This document shows positions 21,416-33,939 of a stretch of DNA of 64,000 nucleotides, piece after piece. The DNA is from Amphimedon queenslandica (taxonomy: Eukaryota; Porifera; Demospongiae; Haplosclerida; Niphatidae). Location of the stretch: assembly GCF_000090795.2 (NCBI RefSeq), contig NW_003546284.1, positions 338,161-402,160 on the forward strand. Reading direction: 5' to 3'. Within the stretch, counting starts at the first letter, position 1. Every line of letters starts with the position of its first letter. A program made the translations under genes and the position numbers. Under the pieces are notes generated by a model. That model made no database searches and was not told the origin of the DNA. It was given only the letters and a program-made list of their open reading frames with translations.

Positions 21416-22373
21416 CTATAATATGATAATACAAGTTTAGTGATGATGGATTATTTATGTTTTCTGTCTAAGTTTTGCTGAAACTAACCTTTTATAATAA
21501 ACTAATTGAGGTAGTAACCAATTGTCTTTGTTGCTTGCAAGAGACTGTAATGCAATCTTGGGAAAATTGAATAACGATATGAGGTGAAACAATCATTTTA
21601 AAATTAATAGTGTTACAACACTTGGCCTGTTAGATTATGTATTGTCCACTGCAATTGATGTTCCCAATAACAGAATACCCTGATTTTTTGCCATGTAAGT
21701 AAGATAGAGGGAAGAAGTTTAAAATAATTGATATAGTGTAAATAACATACAGTGTAATGCATAATTCCCTCCAGTATCCTACAAAAATAATTAACTTATA
21801 TATTAAAATTGACTAAAGTTAATCCTACCAAAAATTTGAGACCACATAATAAAAACAGCAATACAGTGTCTTTGCTTTCCCTCACCATCAGTGGAGGACT
21901 TGCACTTTATTTACAGAAACAAACTAACATTTACCACACACAGTAGATTACACTAGCTGGCCTTATCAACTTAACTCTTCCTACCCTCTCTTTATATAGG
22001 CAATGTCTCTCTGTCACAACTGCTCCATAATTATTATTTTTCCGTATTATTGTACCTCCTCCTTTCGCCTCTCCTTGACAATTAGACTTTGAAAATTCTT
22101 TCTCAACTGTTTAACTCTATATTTTAAATAGAATTTTGTTTATAGACTGTAATTTTGATTTATGTACATGTATCTTGTTTATTTGTTCTAGCTGTTCTCA
22201 ATCGAATCATGTAGTATTATTCATTTCTGTTATTTTCAGTTAGCACCACCTATTTTTAGTGATGACATCATTCCTTTGATGTGGTAGGTCCTATATCAAG
22301 TTGTGCATATAGACCTGCTATGCAGAAATGCTGTCATCATTATGCAACATATCCTATCTAGTAGGTTGCATGA
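21416..22373. other. Non-coding stretch
   Basis: No gene or clear repeat structure seen. Confidence 0.4.
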
Positions 22374-22934
22374 TAGTCTCACCTAACCCCTTCGCTACCT
22401 GCTGAGGAAGGGTCTGGAGACACTGACGCAAAAACTGTGGAAAGAAGAACACGTGGTTGGCTCTACGTCATGTCACAGAGGTGACTGCATCCATCAAAAC
22501 AGCTTAAACAGATGCTTTGCAGCTAAGAAAAATGAGTATAAGTCTCTTAGACATCTCTTGCAGATTTGAGAGTAGCAACCCTTCACAGAGAGCCATAATG
22601 TTTACTTTATATTGATGACCTTTTATTGTAAACACGTGACAGTATTATTTCGTCATAAATGCGATGGCGTAGTTGTAGTAAGCAGCACAGTAATGCTGCT
22701 CTTAAACTTTGAGAAAGAAGTCCAGGGAGCATTACAGGCTCCTTCCTTCTTTTATTTGGTCCTCATTGTTCCTCTTTTGTCTTAAACAGAGCTCTTTGGT
22801 CACATGACTTCTTGTCCTACACGTGGTTCGAACAATCTAATTGGGACGTGAATTTCTCTGCATGACCACACATCTTTACCTTGAATGTCTCCAGACCCTT
22901 CCTCCAAAGGCAGCAAAGGAGTGGGGAGAGACTA
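22374..22934. mobile_element. Non-autonomous element with about 55-bp inverted ends
   Basis: Left end TAGTCTCACCTAACCCC..GAGGAAGGGTCTGGAGACA; the right end is the inverse with differences (..TCCAGACCC..GGGGAGAGACTA). Flanks TTGCATGA and TCGCATAA agree in 6 of 8 positions, a possible decayed 8-bp target duplication. No coding content. Confidence 0.6.
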
Positions 22935-23779
22935 GTCGCATAATATTGTACACAATAAAGGACCTTTGTTCTGTGACCTTGGATGTGATATAGCCCTCAG
23001 GTCATATTATATCCGCATGCAGACACAAACCTGCAGGTCCTATATTCTGTATATGCAACCCATATCATACACAGAGTCATCATTGCTGCTGGAAGCTGAA
23101 AAAATAATTGTACATGATTAATTTTATGTGATTACTATAAACAAGTAATAACACATACTATTGCACATGACTAGACAGACTACGTATACTAGTCTTTTGC
23201 TTTTCAAAGTGGGACTAAAATCCACAGCCAAGTTGGCATTATTATTGCTGAAGTTATAGCCTATTTTCAATTTGTTCCTTTTTTATACCTCTATTTGAAT
23301 TTAGTATTAGCAAATACCACATTGACAGAACTGCCTTGCACATGCAGGCTTGAAGCTTTTAATTGAAAGATTTTCTCATATATTCAAAGGATATGCCACA
23401 GTACATTTAGCATCTCTAGTATTTATGTTATAATTACATAGAATACTAAAGATCACAGGCAGCCCAACGTGGAGGTAGTACTGGATTGCTGCCCAACCTA
23501 AATAAAACTAAAAATATCAAAATATGTTAAGTAGATTTTTTACCTTTCAATCTGATTTATTTTCATGGCTGGCATCTTTATAAAGCAAAAATAATTAACA
23601 TGAAAATTACGGATGGCTAACTAAGCAAGAAACTTATTACTATGTAAGGTTAAAGTGAACTAAATCAGTGATTCATTGCATTTGTATGAAATAGATATAC
23701 ATTAAAGTCAGATACATAATGGCAACTTGTGTTGTAAAACCTTATTAAAAAAAATTCGAGAGTGGGATCCCTTTTAAAT
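22935..23779. other. Non-coding stretch downstream (minus sense) of the OTU-bearing element gene
   Basis: No gene seen. It may contain the 3' end of the transposon whose gene lies at 23780-26584. Confidence 0.35.
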
Positions 23780-26584
23780 TGACAACACTGAAACATGAAA
23801 AACATGAAATACTTTTACTTGAAATACAGTTGCAGCAATAAAAATGTCATTCTCAGTAGCCCATGTACCAAATTGGTCTAATACTCTATCTAATATATGT
23901 GCCTTCATTGCATTTACAGCATTTTCATTAGTAATATTACACATGTGGCAATATCAAGTTTGATAGTTCTAAGGCATTGTTTGTCATAAAAGTGCAAATA
24001 GTTAATCTAACTAGCATATGATTTTTTTTCTGTAATTGTTCTGTAAAAACAATTACCCTTCCCTTTTATTCTATGACAGATATAAGGAGATAATCCAGCA
24101 TGTTTAATAGTTTTAAGCAGATGAGTATCTACACTAGCAGTCTCCCAAGTATAAACCTGTATCGTTAAAGCAGCAGAATTCATCCAATCTTTGGAAGGTG
24201 TTTTGCCTATTGCAAAAGGTTTTGCATTATCAGTTTTAATAAATTCAACATCCTATTCTTCTTCAGCAGACTTACTTCTGTTTCTAGGATTCAGCAGGCA
24301 CGATCCATGATGTGATTTTTAACACTTAACACTGCTAATAGTAAACTCTTCCAAATCACTATCTATTTCACAGCTATTCAAAATACTACTATCACAACTA
24401 GAAGCTAAACTTATACTATCATCACTATCATCTGATTACTTTACCTTTTTTCCCCTATAAGTTGTTGCCACATCTTGATTTGCTTTTTTATGGGATGACT
24501 TAGGTGTCTTATTACCATATGTGTGGCAGCTCTTTTGTTGCTCAACCCATAATTTATGTGCAGCTTGCTCAGATTGCCTATGCCTTTTCCTTGCTCTTCT
24601 TCTATTGTGCTTCACATTGTACTGTTTGACTCTGGAAAGACGCTTAAACCTAGAAACATTTAATGCTTTCAATGCTTCAGCCATACCATCAAATCTAGGT
24701 AAGCTCATTCTGTCAAATAGATCAAGTAGTTAATGATAGGCTGGCCCTTTGTGCACATACATCCATGACATGTTACTTTGTATAAGCCCAAGTGAAGTCG
24801 AAACATAAGCTTGAAGCATCTGTAGATTTAAGTTTCTAGTTCTAAACTGTGATTCAATTATACTAGTGTGGCAACAACCTAACTCTTTACAAATAATTTG
24901 TTTTGATTTCTCAATAATGGCTTCACATGCAGTTTCGCATGCAAGACTATGGAATGGGCAATTTAAAACATTCTTAGTTTAATATGGCTTACCTTGACAC
25001 GTAGTGTTACTTTTCTTACATTTTCCACAATCACACAATTAAATCATGACAGAAACATTTCCCACCTTCCCATTCATGCACATTTTTGGCATGGTACTTA
25101 GCTAGTGAGCGAAGTCGATCTATAAATGCTTGTTGATCACAGCCAACAGACGTAACTATAGCAGAAAAGTTTATCCTAGCTGCTTTAATAACACTGTTAG
25201 TAAAACAACCAATATCATCCTTCATGGAGTGACACTTTACTGTAGAAATACCAGGGTGAGTTTTTCCATACTTTTTAATTTGGCCTTTTAAAAAATTTTT
25301 TTGCTTAGCAAGCGTTTTTAATTGTTTTTCATGATTTCTTGCAATATGACCACTACACAAAATAATTCTGCAATTAGGAAAATTAGAAAGCAAAGCCTTT
25401 TTAGAAGTACTGTCATTATCTTGCACATGAATGCTAATGTTCACTTCATCAGTTACAGCTTCTTAAAAGCCCACTCAGCCCCAAATCCCTCTGATGTACC
25501 TTCAAACAATTCTTCTGTTATATCATCCTTACCTCTTTGACTAAAATGCTTGTAGTACAAAGGCCCAACAGTCTGATAGTTTCGCAGAGTATATGTAGCA
25601 ATTTGACTATGGTAGCCACATGTTAGCCATGCAGCATAACCACATGTCACAGCATTTTTAAAAGACCCAAGCTTGCTATCACTCTTCTGCTTCATTGATT
25701 GTTTTGCTTGTTCACACATTTCATCTAATATACCTTTGACAAGAGGGTACATCAAAGCTAATGTAAGTTCATTTCCTGCATAGTACATGCCAAGACAAAT
25801 TCTAAGAACTTTAGCATATTGAGAATACATCTACTTCCTAAAATACACGTCAAATTAAATTGAGTTAAAGGTTTACATCATAACGATATGATTATAATAA
25901 GCGTAAAACAAACTAAATCACGATTTACCATGTGTATACTAATAAAATGACAAAATTATTAACGAGGATGGGGTGGGGATTATTATTTATTTATTTACTT
26001 ATAACTTTATAGTGTGAGAAGGGTAAGAATGAGACACAGATAGAAAGATAGCATATGCTCAGCTCTATAGACACGGCTAAATAAATTATTGTTATTCAAA
26101 TAAAACACAAAAAGACTACAAAAATAGAAACAAAGGAAGCAACAAAACTCTGCAAACAAGAGAGAAAGAGTATATACTAGAAGTTACAAAGAAAGGGAAG
26201 GAGTATAGTAAGACATGCCATCCATGTACATGCAGTGATGATTAATTGTTACTATTATTTTTAATGTTATTATGATTACATCATAGTAATAAAAGCCTAT
26301 AGTAATTATTTTTACCACTATTACTAAATTGTATATGAAAATTAAAAAAATGCCAATGAAAGAATGAAAAGATAGTTACGAATAAACGTGAATACAGTTA
26401 ACTAGTCTTGATTATACAAATAATATGCGAGCCCCAGTGGAAGCCATATTATCGCTACATTTTCAGTCATATTAGTTCTTTTAGTAGAGGAAATAAATGT
26501 AGCAGCTGACGAAGATTTTGTCCTGGTAGTCCATCTAGCCTTATGAAGAGCTTCAAACCTTTTACCTTGCTTTTTTTGTGGCAT
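23780..26584 (-). pseudogene. Mutator-like transposase fused to a C-terminal OTU-like domain
   Basis: Minus strand. A possible basic N-terminal exon (MPQKKQGKRFEALHKARW) lies at 26584-26402. The transposase body is 25830-24436: CGYAAWLTCGYHSQIATYT, an EGTSEGFGAEWAFKKL segment, VQDNDSTSKKALL, LCSGHIARNHEKQLK, FIDRLRSLAKYHAKNVHEW, CNCPFHS-type cysteines, then LPRFDGMAEALKALN with a basic tail. The order fits the animal 'Mutator-like transposase' family. In the same frame after 24436 come an acidic linker and an OTU-like domain: SPYICHRIKGKGNCFYRTI (about 24085-24030), then after a frameshift FGTWATENDIFIAATVFQ. The Asp of GDGNC is Lys here, while Cys is kept. In-frame stops sit at 24436, 24319 and 24253, two more between 24710 and 25030, and there is a frameshift near 25030. 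DUB activity is not claimed. Confidence 0.65.
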
Positions 26585-26792
26585 TTCTGAATATAAATTG
26601 TAGTGAAATTATTAATAAAATGACGCAAAACTACTACACGTGATAGCGCTGACGAGACAATGAATATTATTGTTATTCATAGAAGTATATCCATAATCAT
26701 ACTATAACTATCCTTTTGCTGCAATTAGGTGGTTTCAATGAAAACTATACCTTCAGACCTTAAAACTCCTGAACAATACAGAATTAGAACTA

Positions 26793-27495
26793 CCGTATGT
26801 CCTTGAAATCTTTTTGACCTCTAATTCTATCCGCCCTTGAATTATATCCGCACCATTAAAAAGGCTGAATGGAATAATATTCACCCTTGAATTATTACCG
26901 CATGTTGCGCATGCGCAGTACAAATAATACACGTGTTGCCCATGTGTGTTTACATGAGCATTCTCTTATCATAACCTTTGCAATGGCTTCTAAAAAAAGA
27001 AGTTTAGATGTGGCTTTAAGCTAAATGTAGTTGAAGAGGCTAAGAAAACAAGTAACAGAGCAGCTGCAAGAAAGTTTTCTATTGATGAAGCCAGTGTCCG
27101 TTACTGGAGAAAGCAGAAAGACAAGCTACAATCCACTCCTGGAAAAAAGGGACTTCCTGGTGCAGGTAGAAAAGCAAAACTCCCAGATATGGAAGAACGA
27201 CTGGCCTCTTGGATTATTGAATTAAGGTCAAAAAACTGCCGTGTTACAGGAGCTGCTATGCAAAGAAAAGCTCTTGATCTTCACAATGGGGCGGAAGATT
27301 TCACTGCTAGTAGAGGATTATTAAAAATTAATATAGTTAATAAAAATTGGAGTAGGTGTGGTTACACTTAAAATGGAAACTGGAGCTGAACTTAATAGTG
27401 TTTGCCCTTCAATACTATTCTCCCCTGTATTGTACCCGCAGTGTTCTTGCTTCTGAAATTAATAGTACCCGCGGATAGAATTCAAGGAAATACGG
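26793..27495 (+). mobile_element. Deleted Pogo/Tigger-type DNA transposon
   Basis: Ends CCGTATGTCCTTGAA.. and ..TTCAAGGAAATACGG are inverted copies with a TA duplication outside (26791-26792, 27496-27497). Subterminal motifs of the type CCCTTGAATTATATCCGC repeat several times near both ends. The inside codes for the N-terminal DNA-binding half of a Pogo/CENP-B-like transposase, but the catalytic DDE part is gone. Confidence 0.85.
26982..27371 (+). pseudogene. Truncated Pogo/Tigger transposase (DNA-binding half)
   Basis: Starts MASKKRSLDVA, loses one base near 27012, then continues in another frame: VVEEAKKTSNRAAARKFSID, EASVRYWRKQKDKLQ, GAGRKAKLPDMEERLASWI, CRVTGAAMQRKALDLH and DFTASRGLL. 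This is a psq/CENP-B type helix-turn-helix arrangement. It ends at 27371 shortly after the second helix-turn-helix; no DDE domain follows. It is therefore an internal-deletion derivative and not a working gene. Confidence 0.8.
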
Positions 27496-27497
27496 TA

Positions 27498-28030
27498 AAT
27501 CTTTTTTTCCTCAGATGTAATTTTCTTTTACTATAAGACATACAGAGTCATTTTTAATTAAATAAATGATGAGTAAAAAAATTTGCATTGTGAATTCGAT
27601 ATAATTTAAGTTCTGCAGTTATAAGCATAAATATCACTAAAGGTTCTGTGTGTTTATAAAGAATAACCATATTAAAAGAAAAATAATGACAGAGTTGCAA
27701 AGTCATTGCAAATTAAGGCATTTAAAAGTTAATGACATTTCACATTGATATCCCAATGGAATGGCTAGAGTATAGTTAAAAGTAAAATTGATAACAAAAA
27801 TTGAAACATTCGTTAAAGGTATATAAATTTGCAAAAGTTTTGAATTCAAAACTATAAATGTGGGACTGCACCCTTAAGGCTTAACTGGGCATAAGGTGTT
27901 GTTGAGTAAGGAGAAGGTAAGCTAGACGGTGTCCTTAATTCATGTGAACGATAGTATGCCTTCTCTTTCGTCCATTTTTTCCTAGTTAATGAGGAGATGG
28001 AGAAGAAAAACACCTAGCTTGTCTATATCA
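27498..28030. other. Non-coding stretch
   Basis: AT-rich with no recognisable gene or repeat. Confidence 0.4.
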
Positions 28031-29725
28031 TTACAGTGTCTGAATTAGAGGTAACTCATCAATGTCTATATCTGCAATTGATGTACTTGTAGTCTGGCTG
28101 ACATTAGCAGGAACAGAGTGTATGTTTGAATGGCATGACATCGTTCCCATAATTGGTTGTACTAACTGTATGGTAGTACCATGATAACTTCTACGTTGCT
28201 TTCCTTGGTACACTGCAGCATGGAATTGAAGCATATCGAAATTGCCTACACATGTATTTGTTACAATATCTGGAGGTAAACTAGTCGACTGATTGTTGTT
28301 GTTCTTCAGCATGAAATGTGTCAAAAGGGTCATGACTGGTGGATGACACACATCCTAATCAGTTAAATACTTTCAAGAATTCTCATGAACCTCCACTAGT
28401 TTTAAGTATGTCAGCGAAAATGTAGTAAAGTGAGGTTAAGATTTTTGGATTTGTGCAATTAATCAATATAGAAATTAAGAATGTTCTTTTTGAAAGCTTA
28501 GAGCTGTCAGACTCACCTGTATTAGAGCACCTTTTATTACGAACTGATTTAGTGGCTGTTTTGAAAAAAGTAACCAGCTTCTTATTAGTAAACTTTATTG
28601 TGTCCATAATAGTGGAAAAGTGATAATCTGGCATTTCGGTGATGCGGTTAATCTCTTTATGTAAGATATCATTTAGATAAAACACTTTGATGTAGCATTT
28701 CATCCTCATTATAAGACTCTACAGTCTAACTTTCTGAAGTAGTATTTTGTGTGCCAATGCCCATGTCAAACTAGTCATTTTGTCTTCTTCTCAGGGTAAA
28801 GGATTGTTCCAAATTTTTTATGTATGCATTTAAATTCGAAATAATTATTGAGATAAATAATTAGGTTATTCAATAGCCACTTTGACGGGAACTTAATGGT
28901 GCTGTCCTGAGTTTCTAGTATGCGATCAACAGAAGAAGCATATGTATATCACATTTGTCATATTCTTTGCCAAAAAATTAGAAAAAGAGCTTTGTAACAT
29001 TGCTTTGATCTGTAGTGTATGGTTCGCTACAAAAATACTGTCTATAAAATACATTTTGTTAACCTGTTGCCAGTAGTCCTTTCTAAGAATTGCCACCTTT
29101 CAATCTCACATTATAGGTCATTCTCAAAAGTGTCTGCATTACAGTCAATTTGCTTTACTAATGCCAAGTGTGATTTGTAACACACTTAACATAAGGGATC
29201 ATGTTTAGTGATGGTTACTCCATATATGTCACTAATTGTTTGACAGTCGGGACTATGTCCGGTAAAAGGTTGCATGGTTTTCACCTTGCTTGACAAAATG
29301 CACATTTTTCAGGATTGATGGTCTTATATATCTCACTTTAACGAACTTTGCAGAAAAGAACACTGCTTTCTGCATTGCCTGTGACTCTTTGCAGCTGCTC
29401 AATGGGTGCAAATGTTGCTGCACTAATTTTACTGGATTCTGATGTCACCTGTTGTCATTATTTGTATCATTATTAATTATTGCTAACATTACCTGATGGG
29501 GGGATTACATACAACTTTTGACTTGACTTGTTTTTCCCTTTTCCATTTAGCAAGGTAGTCTTCATTATCATAGTGCCCACATGCTTCAATTTTATGCTTT
29601 TTACAAATACAAACTGTGTTTGGTAACTTTTGAATATGTTTTTTAATTAAATGTTTTTGTTTTATTAAAGGAAGAGTAACAGGAGCTGTTGTGTTCAATT
29701 TTACCACACAAGCAACATTTCTCAT
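28031..29725 (-). pseudogene. Mobile-element type protein relic (minus strand)
   Basis: Three open pieces in minus order. 29725-29489 has a Cys/His segment (LPNTVCICKKHKIEACGHYD). 28709-28383 reads KRTFLISILINCTNPKILTS. 28351-28031 contains TNTCVGNFDMLQFHAAVYQG, then SYHGTTIQLVQP. The last pair resembles a motif (NFD..., HGT.IQ) that I associate with repetitive proteins of sponges and cnidarians related to the gene at 30440-33790. It could be part of a related element in opposite orientation. The 28710-29488 interval is too degraded to read. Confidence 0.4.
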
Positions 29726-30439
29726 GCAACTGTTTCATACCTATTGGCATAAAAGGGATGATTTTTGTGCTTCTATATTAGTGTAATTATAAAGGAGACA
29801 GTTGTAACATAGTTGTAACATTTTTGTAATTTTGTAATATTAACTTTTTCTATGATACAAGTTTAAACGCAATTGGATTAAAGAGCCAGGTTTGTGTAAT
29901 AACCAAAGTCAGACTATACCTTTTAGGACTTTGAGAATGATTGTAGTACTGAAGTAGTTCTATAACAGCTGAATCAATGTGGTTAGCCTGGCCCCGGCTC
30001 TTCGTTGCACATGGGTGGCACAGAAGAAGAATCTGGTGACACTGCTACAGAATTTGTTGCAGAGTAATTAGTAGGTATGAATTATAGTTTGCGCGACCAT
30101 CACGGACAAGTAGTGAAACACATATATCCACGCTTTAACTTCCTGGCTGTTTAGAGCTGTGAAGCTGTCTCTTCTCCTGTTCGCTTACCTTTTTTTTGAT
30201 ACTTACAGTTACAGTCCTTTTCATTTGTACTCCACACCAATAACAGCCCATCAGAGTAGCTATACTCTTCAGCACACTCAATTTGGTGAGATTGCTCAAA
30301 GTCTGGTAGTCCCAGTGTGAATTTTGTGTCAAAAAGACACTGTTCCAGGGGATTGAGTACATATAAGGAGAGATAAGGAGTCAGTTATTGCTGTCCAAGC
30401 CGTTTTATTGAGTATTTTTAGTATAGCAATAAGAAACAA
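29726..30439. other. Non-coding stretch
   Basis: No gene recognised. It may include the 5' end of the DUF6589-type gene that follows. Confidence 0.35.
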
Positions 30440-33400
30440 TTAGATGACTTTCTCACTACCAACACGTTGTGCTGTAAAACAGGTTGATATTCAACTCTTA
30501 AGAAACTAACAAGAATCCAGGAGACTAAATTGTTAATAGTAGACATTGAGAAAAGGATTGGATCATTCTTTGAAATTGAGCAGCACATTACTACCGATCC
30601 TGCACCATCACTTGAGCCACAGCAAACTTCAACTCCTTAACCAATAAGTACACCAAGATTTTCGAAGGCTCATAGTCAAAGAAGGCTAAATCTAGATGCT
30701 CCTACACAAATAGCCTGCTATTGCTAAATCATCAGAAAGTCCACAACTTTGGTAAGAATATCACTGTACTATAATGCAGTTAACATAAATATTTATAACC
30801 ATAATTTTCCTATTAGTCAAGCAAGGTCTCTATGAAGGCTAGGATGGTCTGTAGGAAGAGGCAGTAGGAAATCGATGTTGAACTTTGTAATGGGATAAAA
30901 GAATGGTTTAAAGGAGTAGCTGTTTCAATAGGTAAAGTAATCATGAAGCAATTATTGGTGACATGTTCAGACGAGAAGCATTCATTTTTAGGGGACAAGA
31001 GTCTTAACTCAATTTAAAATTTTAGTTGGTATGAAGCAGCTGCCGATTTGGAATGAGCTGCTTCTATTTTGACTACAGTATTAGTTAATTGCATTGCATA
31101 GAAGGATAGCACTACTGACACATTAAAAACCAAAATGCAGATGACAGAAGTGGCTGGAGTTTTGAGTTATAGTGAACGAGCCAATCTTCTTCAGACTGCT
31201 TTTTTTGTAGCAGTCATTCAGCAAAACAGGTTTCTTGCTTAATGAAATAATGTTTTATGTATCATTTCTATAATATTATTCATCATAGTTGTATGCAAGA
31301 CTACACAAAGTTGGTATTTGCATGTCACACAGAAGCACAATCAGATCAGTTGACAGAATGGCAGAAGATTTTGATTTTGATGTAAAGCAGTAGCGCCAAT
31401 TGCTCAAGAATCATCTAAAGAAGGTTGCTGTTTTTGTTATTGTAAGAATTTTTGGTAACAACTATTTAGGATGACATAAGAATTAGAGACTGGTTCTTTG
31501 GAATATCGGTCACCATATGTCAATGACATCAATGAGGAACAGTTAATGCAAGCAACTAATGCTGTATCACTAAGCCCAATGTCCACACAAAGTAAAGGCT
31601 TTGACTCTTGTGATAGCAATGACGTTTGCCATACATTTCCACCTGTGCTTTCTCCATTTGCAAGCTCTGAGTCCTCTAAGTGAGCCACAAGTACAGATTT
31701 GAATCTAGATGAGACAGTAAACACATTTATTTCGTCTAAACTACCTACGTATCAGTTAGTTGGAGATAACATCGATATGACTGTGAGGCCACGACAAGAA
31801 ACATTTGATGATCATACTAAGTCTCTCCATTTTTTCCACAGCTACGCTGTTAAGGATAGATGTGACATGTCTCTTTTCGAAGATGATCCTTCTTTGTTTG
31901 ATGTTCATGTTTCTGTTATATTGCCCAGTGAAGAAGATAATGGTATGATAAGGTTGAATGTCACTGTCATTGTGTCCAGGATATTGAGGAAGCATTTCAC
32001 CTTCTTTCAGAATAATGTTGGACCTATATGGTGCAACATCCCACAAATTCTCAAAAGCAAATGTCACAATAGTCAACAACGGTAGGTATAATTTTTGACA
32101 TTCCTCATTATTTTGGTATGGGTAGGTGCCTTTGGGAGTCCTAACAAACAATTAAAATAAAAACGAAGACATGAAATACATCATGTCTCATCTTCAGCAG
32201 TATGTACCAGTCCAGTCTGAATGTGATAATGTGACTGACCCTGCAAACAGTGAGAATGTTGAAGTGTACCTTGACTGTTTTCACTGTTTTATATGGAGGA
32301 AATCAACTAACTGTGGAAAGGGCTACTGGTTGTAAAGTGCATTACAATAATGAATGGAGAGGTTTAGATCAATTGGAGGGACTTACACCTGTCATAGAAG
32401 AATGGCACGCGAAGTCTGCTTGCTGAGGCTAAAAATTATACAAAACTTTCATAAGTAATTACTGAAATTTGTTTAGGCAATTTGGAGATTACTTTTCAAA
32501 ACTTCATCTCAGTCAAATAGCTCTACACTTTACCAGCTTAGAAATGTCACAGAGGAGGTCGGTGACTGCAGAAATTAATTCTGACCCAACAGCATGTTAA
32601 TCTTTTCTTGACTGTTGTTGAGGCACATATCATCAGCCTAGCAATAGCTGAGTTTGGTATAGTGTCTTAAGATGACACTACCACCAATAATACTTGTAGC
32701 AGCTAAAATTTTTATGAGCAAACGACAATGAAACAGAGATATTTTTCTGTAGACGAATGGTTCAGAAATACATGTTTTTATTTGATTTGGAAAGTGCTAC
32801 ACAGAGGATTGAATCACAAGGAAATGCAAGACAAGGAAAAAATTTTAAACAAAAGGTAGATGATGTGGACCAGGTTATTGAAACTGTTAGAGAATTACTA
32901 TCTATGGGCTTGTTATACACGAAATATTGCGATGCTAGTAAGGAGGGGGATGGTCTCAGAATTTTGCGGTGTCGGAAGTATATGTTGTTGATATTTCAAG
33001 TGATTAATAAAAGGAAATATGGTATTCAAGCATTGACTTTACTTCATCAGTATCATTTCATTTTTACTGAAAGGATGAAGAACTAATTACTATGGAGTAG
33101 AACAATTAATGTTCATGGCCCACCTGGAAGGAACCTTTCTATAAACCTTTACATCAACATCTCAAAAGGGAGCTAAAAGATGGACTGCATAACCTATCTT
33201 CCAATGTAAATGACATAGCTTCAGTGATACGTATTGGTAAGAGTCTACGTAAACTCACGGACTTTAAAGATAACTATGATAAACAAAGTGATGTTTCACC
33301 AACAACAGGCCATCACACGTTACGGTCATAGGCGGCTACAGAATCTTGAATTAACCAGGGCTCATTAATTATTCATAAGAATTAGGGGTGTAATCAATTA

Positions 33401-33790
33401 ATAAAATGACTGAAAGTCATTATGATAGCTCACAAAAGCCAGTTACCACACTAAAATAACTGTAAAGTGGAGCTGATAGCAAGTATAAACAGTTGTGGCT
33501 ATGAAAAATAAATTCTAGTGATGATATCACTCCTAATGATAACAAGACACACCTTTTGGGTGTGGTTTTGGTTGAAAACTACCATGGCAAAGCCGTGGCT
33601 TGCCCGGGCCTATAGCCACCTATGGTTACGGTCCCTAAAGACTTGCAATTAATGATACAGGAGCTATACACAACTCAAATACTTTTAAAAACAGAAGAAA
33701 GGAGGCACACACAATTTCGTAAGTTTGAAGAAAACTCTTTCCAATGTAAATATGGAAGAACTGATACCTTGGTTACAGTAGCAGCTGGTG
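30440..33790 (+). pseudogene. DUF6589-type protein of probable transposon origin, broken
   Basis: Plus-strand pieces keep family order. A basic N-terminal part (HSQRRLNLDAPTQI near 30680) is followed by an intron near 30750-30817. Then come LYARLHKVGICMSHRSTI (31291-31345) and PTYQLVGDNIDMTVRPR with LHFFHSYAVKDRCDMS (31740-31880), the hallmark of DUF6589-like proteins, and VSRILRKHFTFF. QLTVERATGCKVH and DQLEGLTPVIEEWHAKSACL follow at 32300-32420. Further pieces lie at 32480-33330 (TLYQLRNVTEE, then a degraded segment near 33095-33325). The last part, DLQLMIQELYTTQILLKTEE, resumes after an inserted element (33327-33624). Stops occur throughout, for example in the 30640, 30860 and 31390 regions. 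Role in transposition is inferred from its repetitive distribution in animals, not from a known activity. Confidence 0.65.
33327..33624. mobile_element. hAT-type miniature element inserted in the DUF6589-type gene
   Basis: Starts CATAGGCGGCTACAG and ends with the near inverse CTATAGCCACCTATG. The 8-bp duplication GTTACGGT lies at 33319-33326 and 33625-33632. Removing the element rejoins an open frame of the gene. Length 298 bp, no coding content. Confidence 0.85.
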
Positions 33791-33939
33791 AAGTTAATTA
33801 ATGACGAATAATACTTATTTTAAAAGTTAACATTAAAATTAAACACAGTATTTACAATTTTACATGTTTAACTATCAGAGAGAGGTGGGAGAGAAAGAAA
33901 TAGAGAGAGGAAAGTTATAAAAATTAACAGAAAACAAAT

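Noticed and set aside
31756-32151. Minus-strand 131-codon frame
   Set aside because: Antisense to the DUF6589-type DNID segment.
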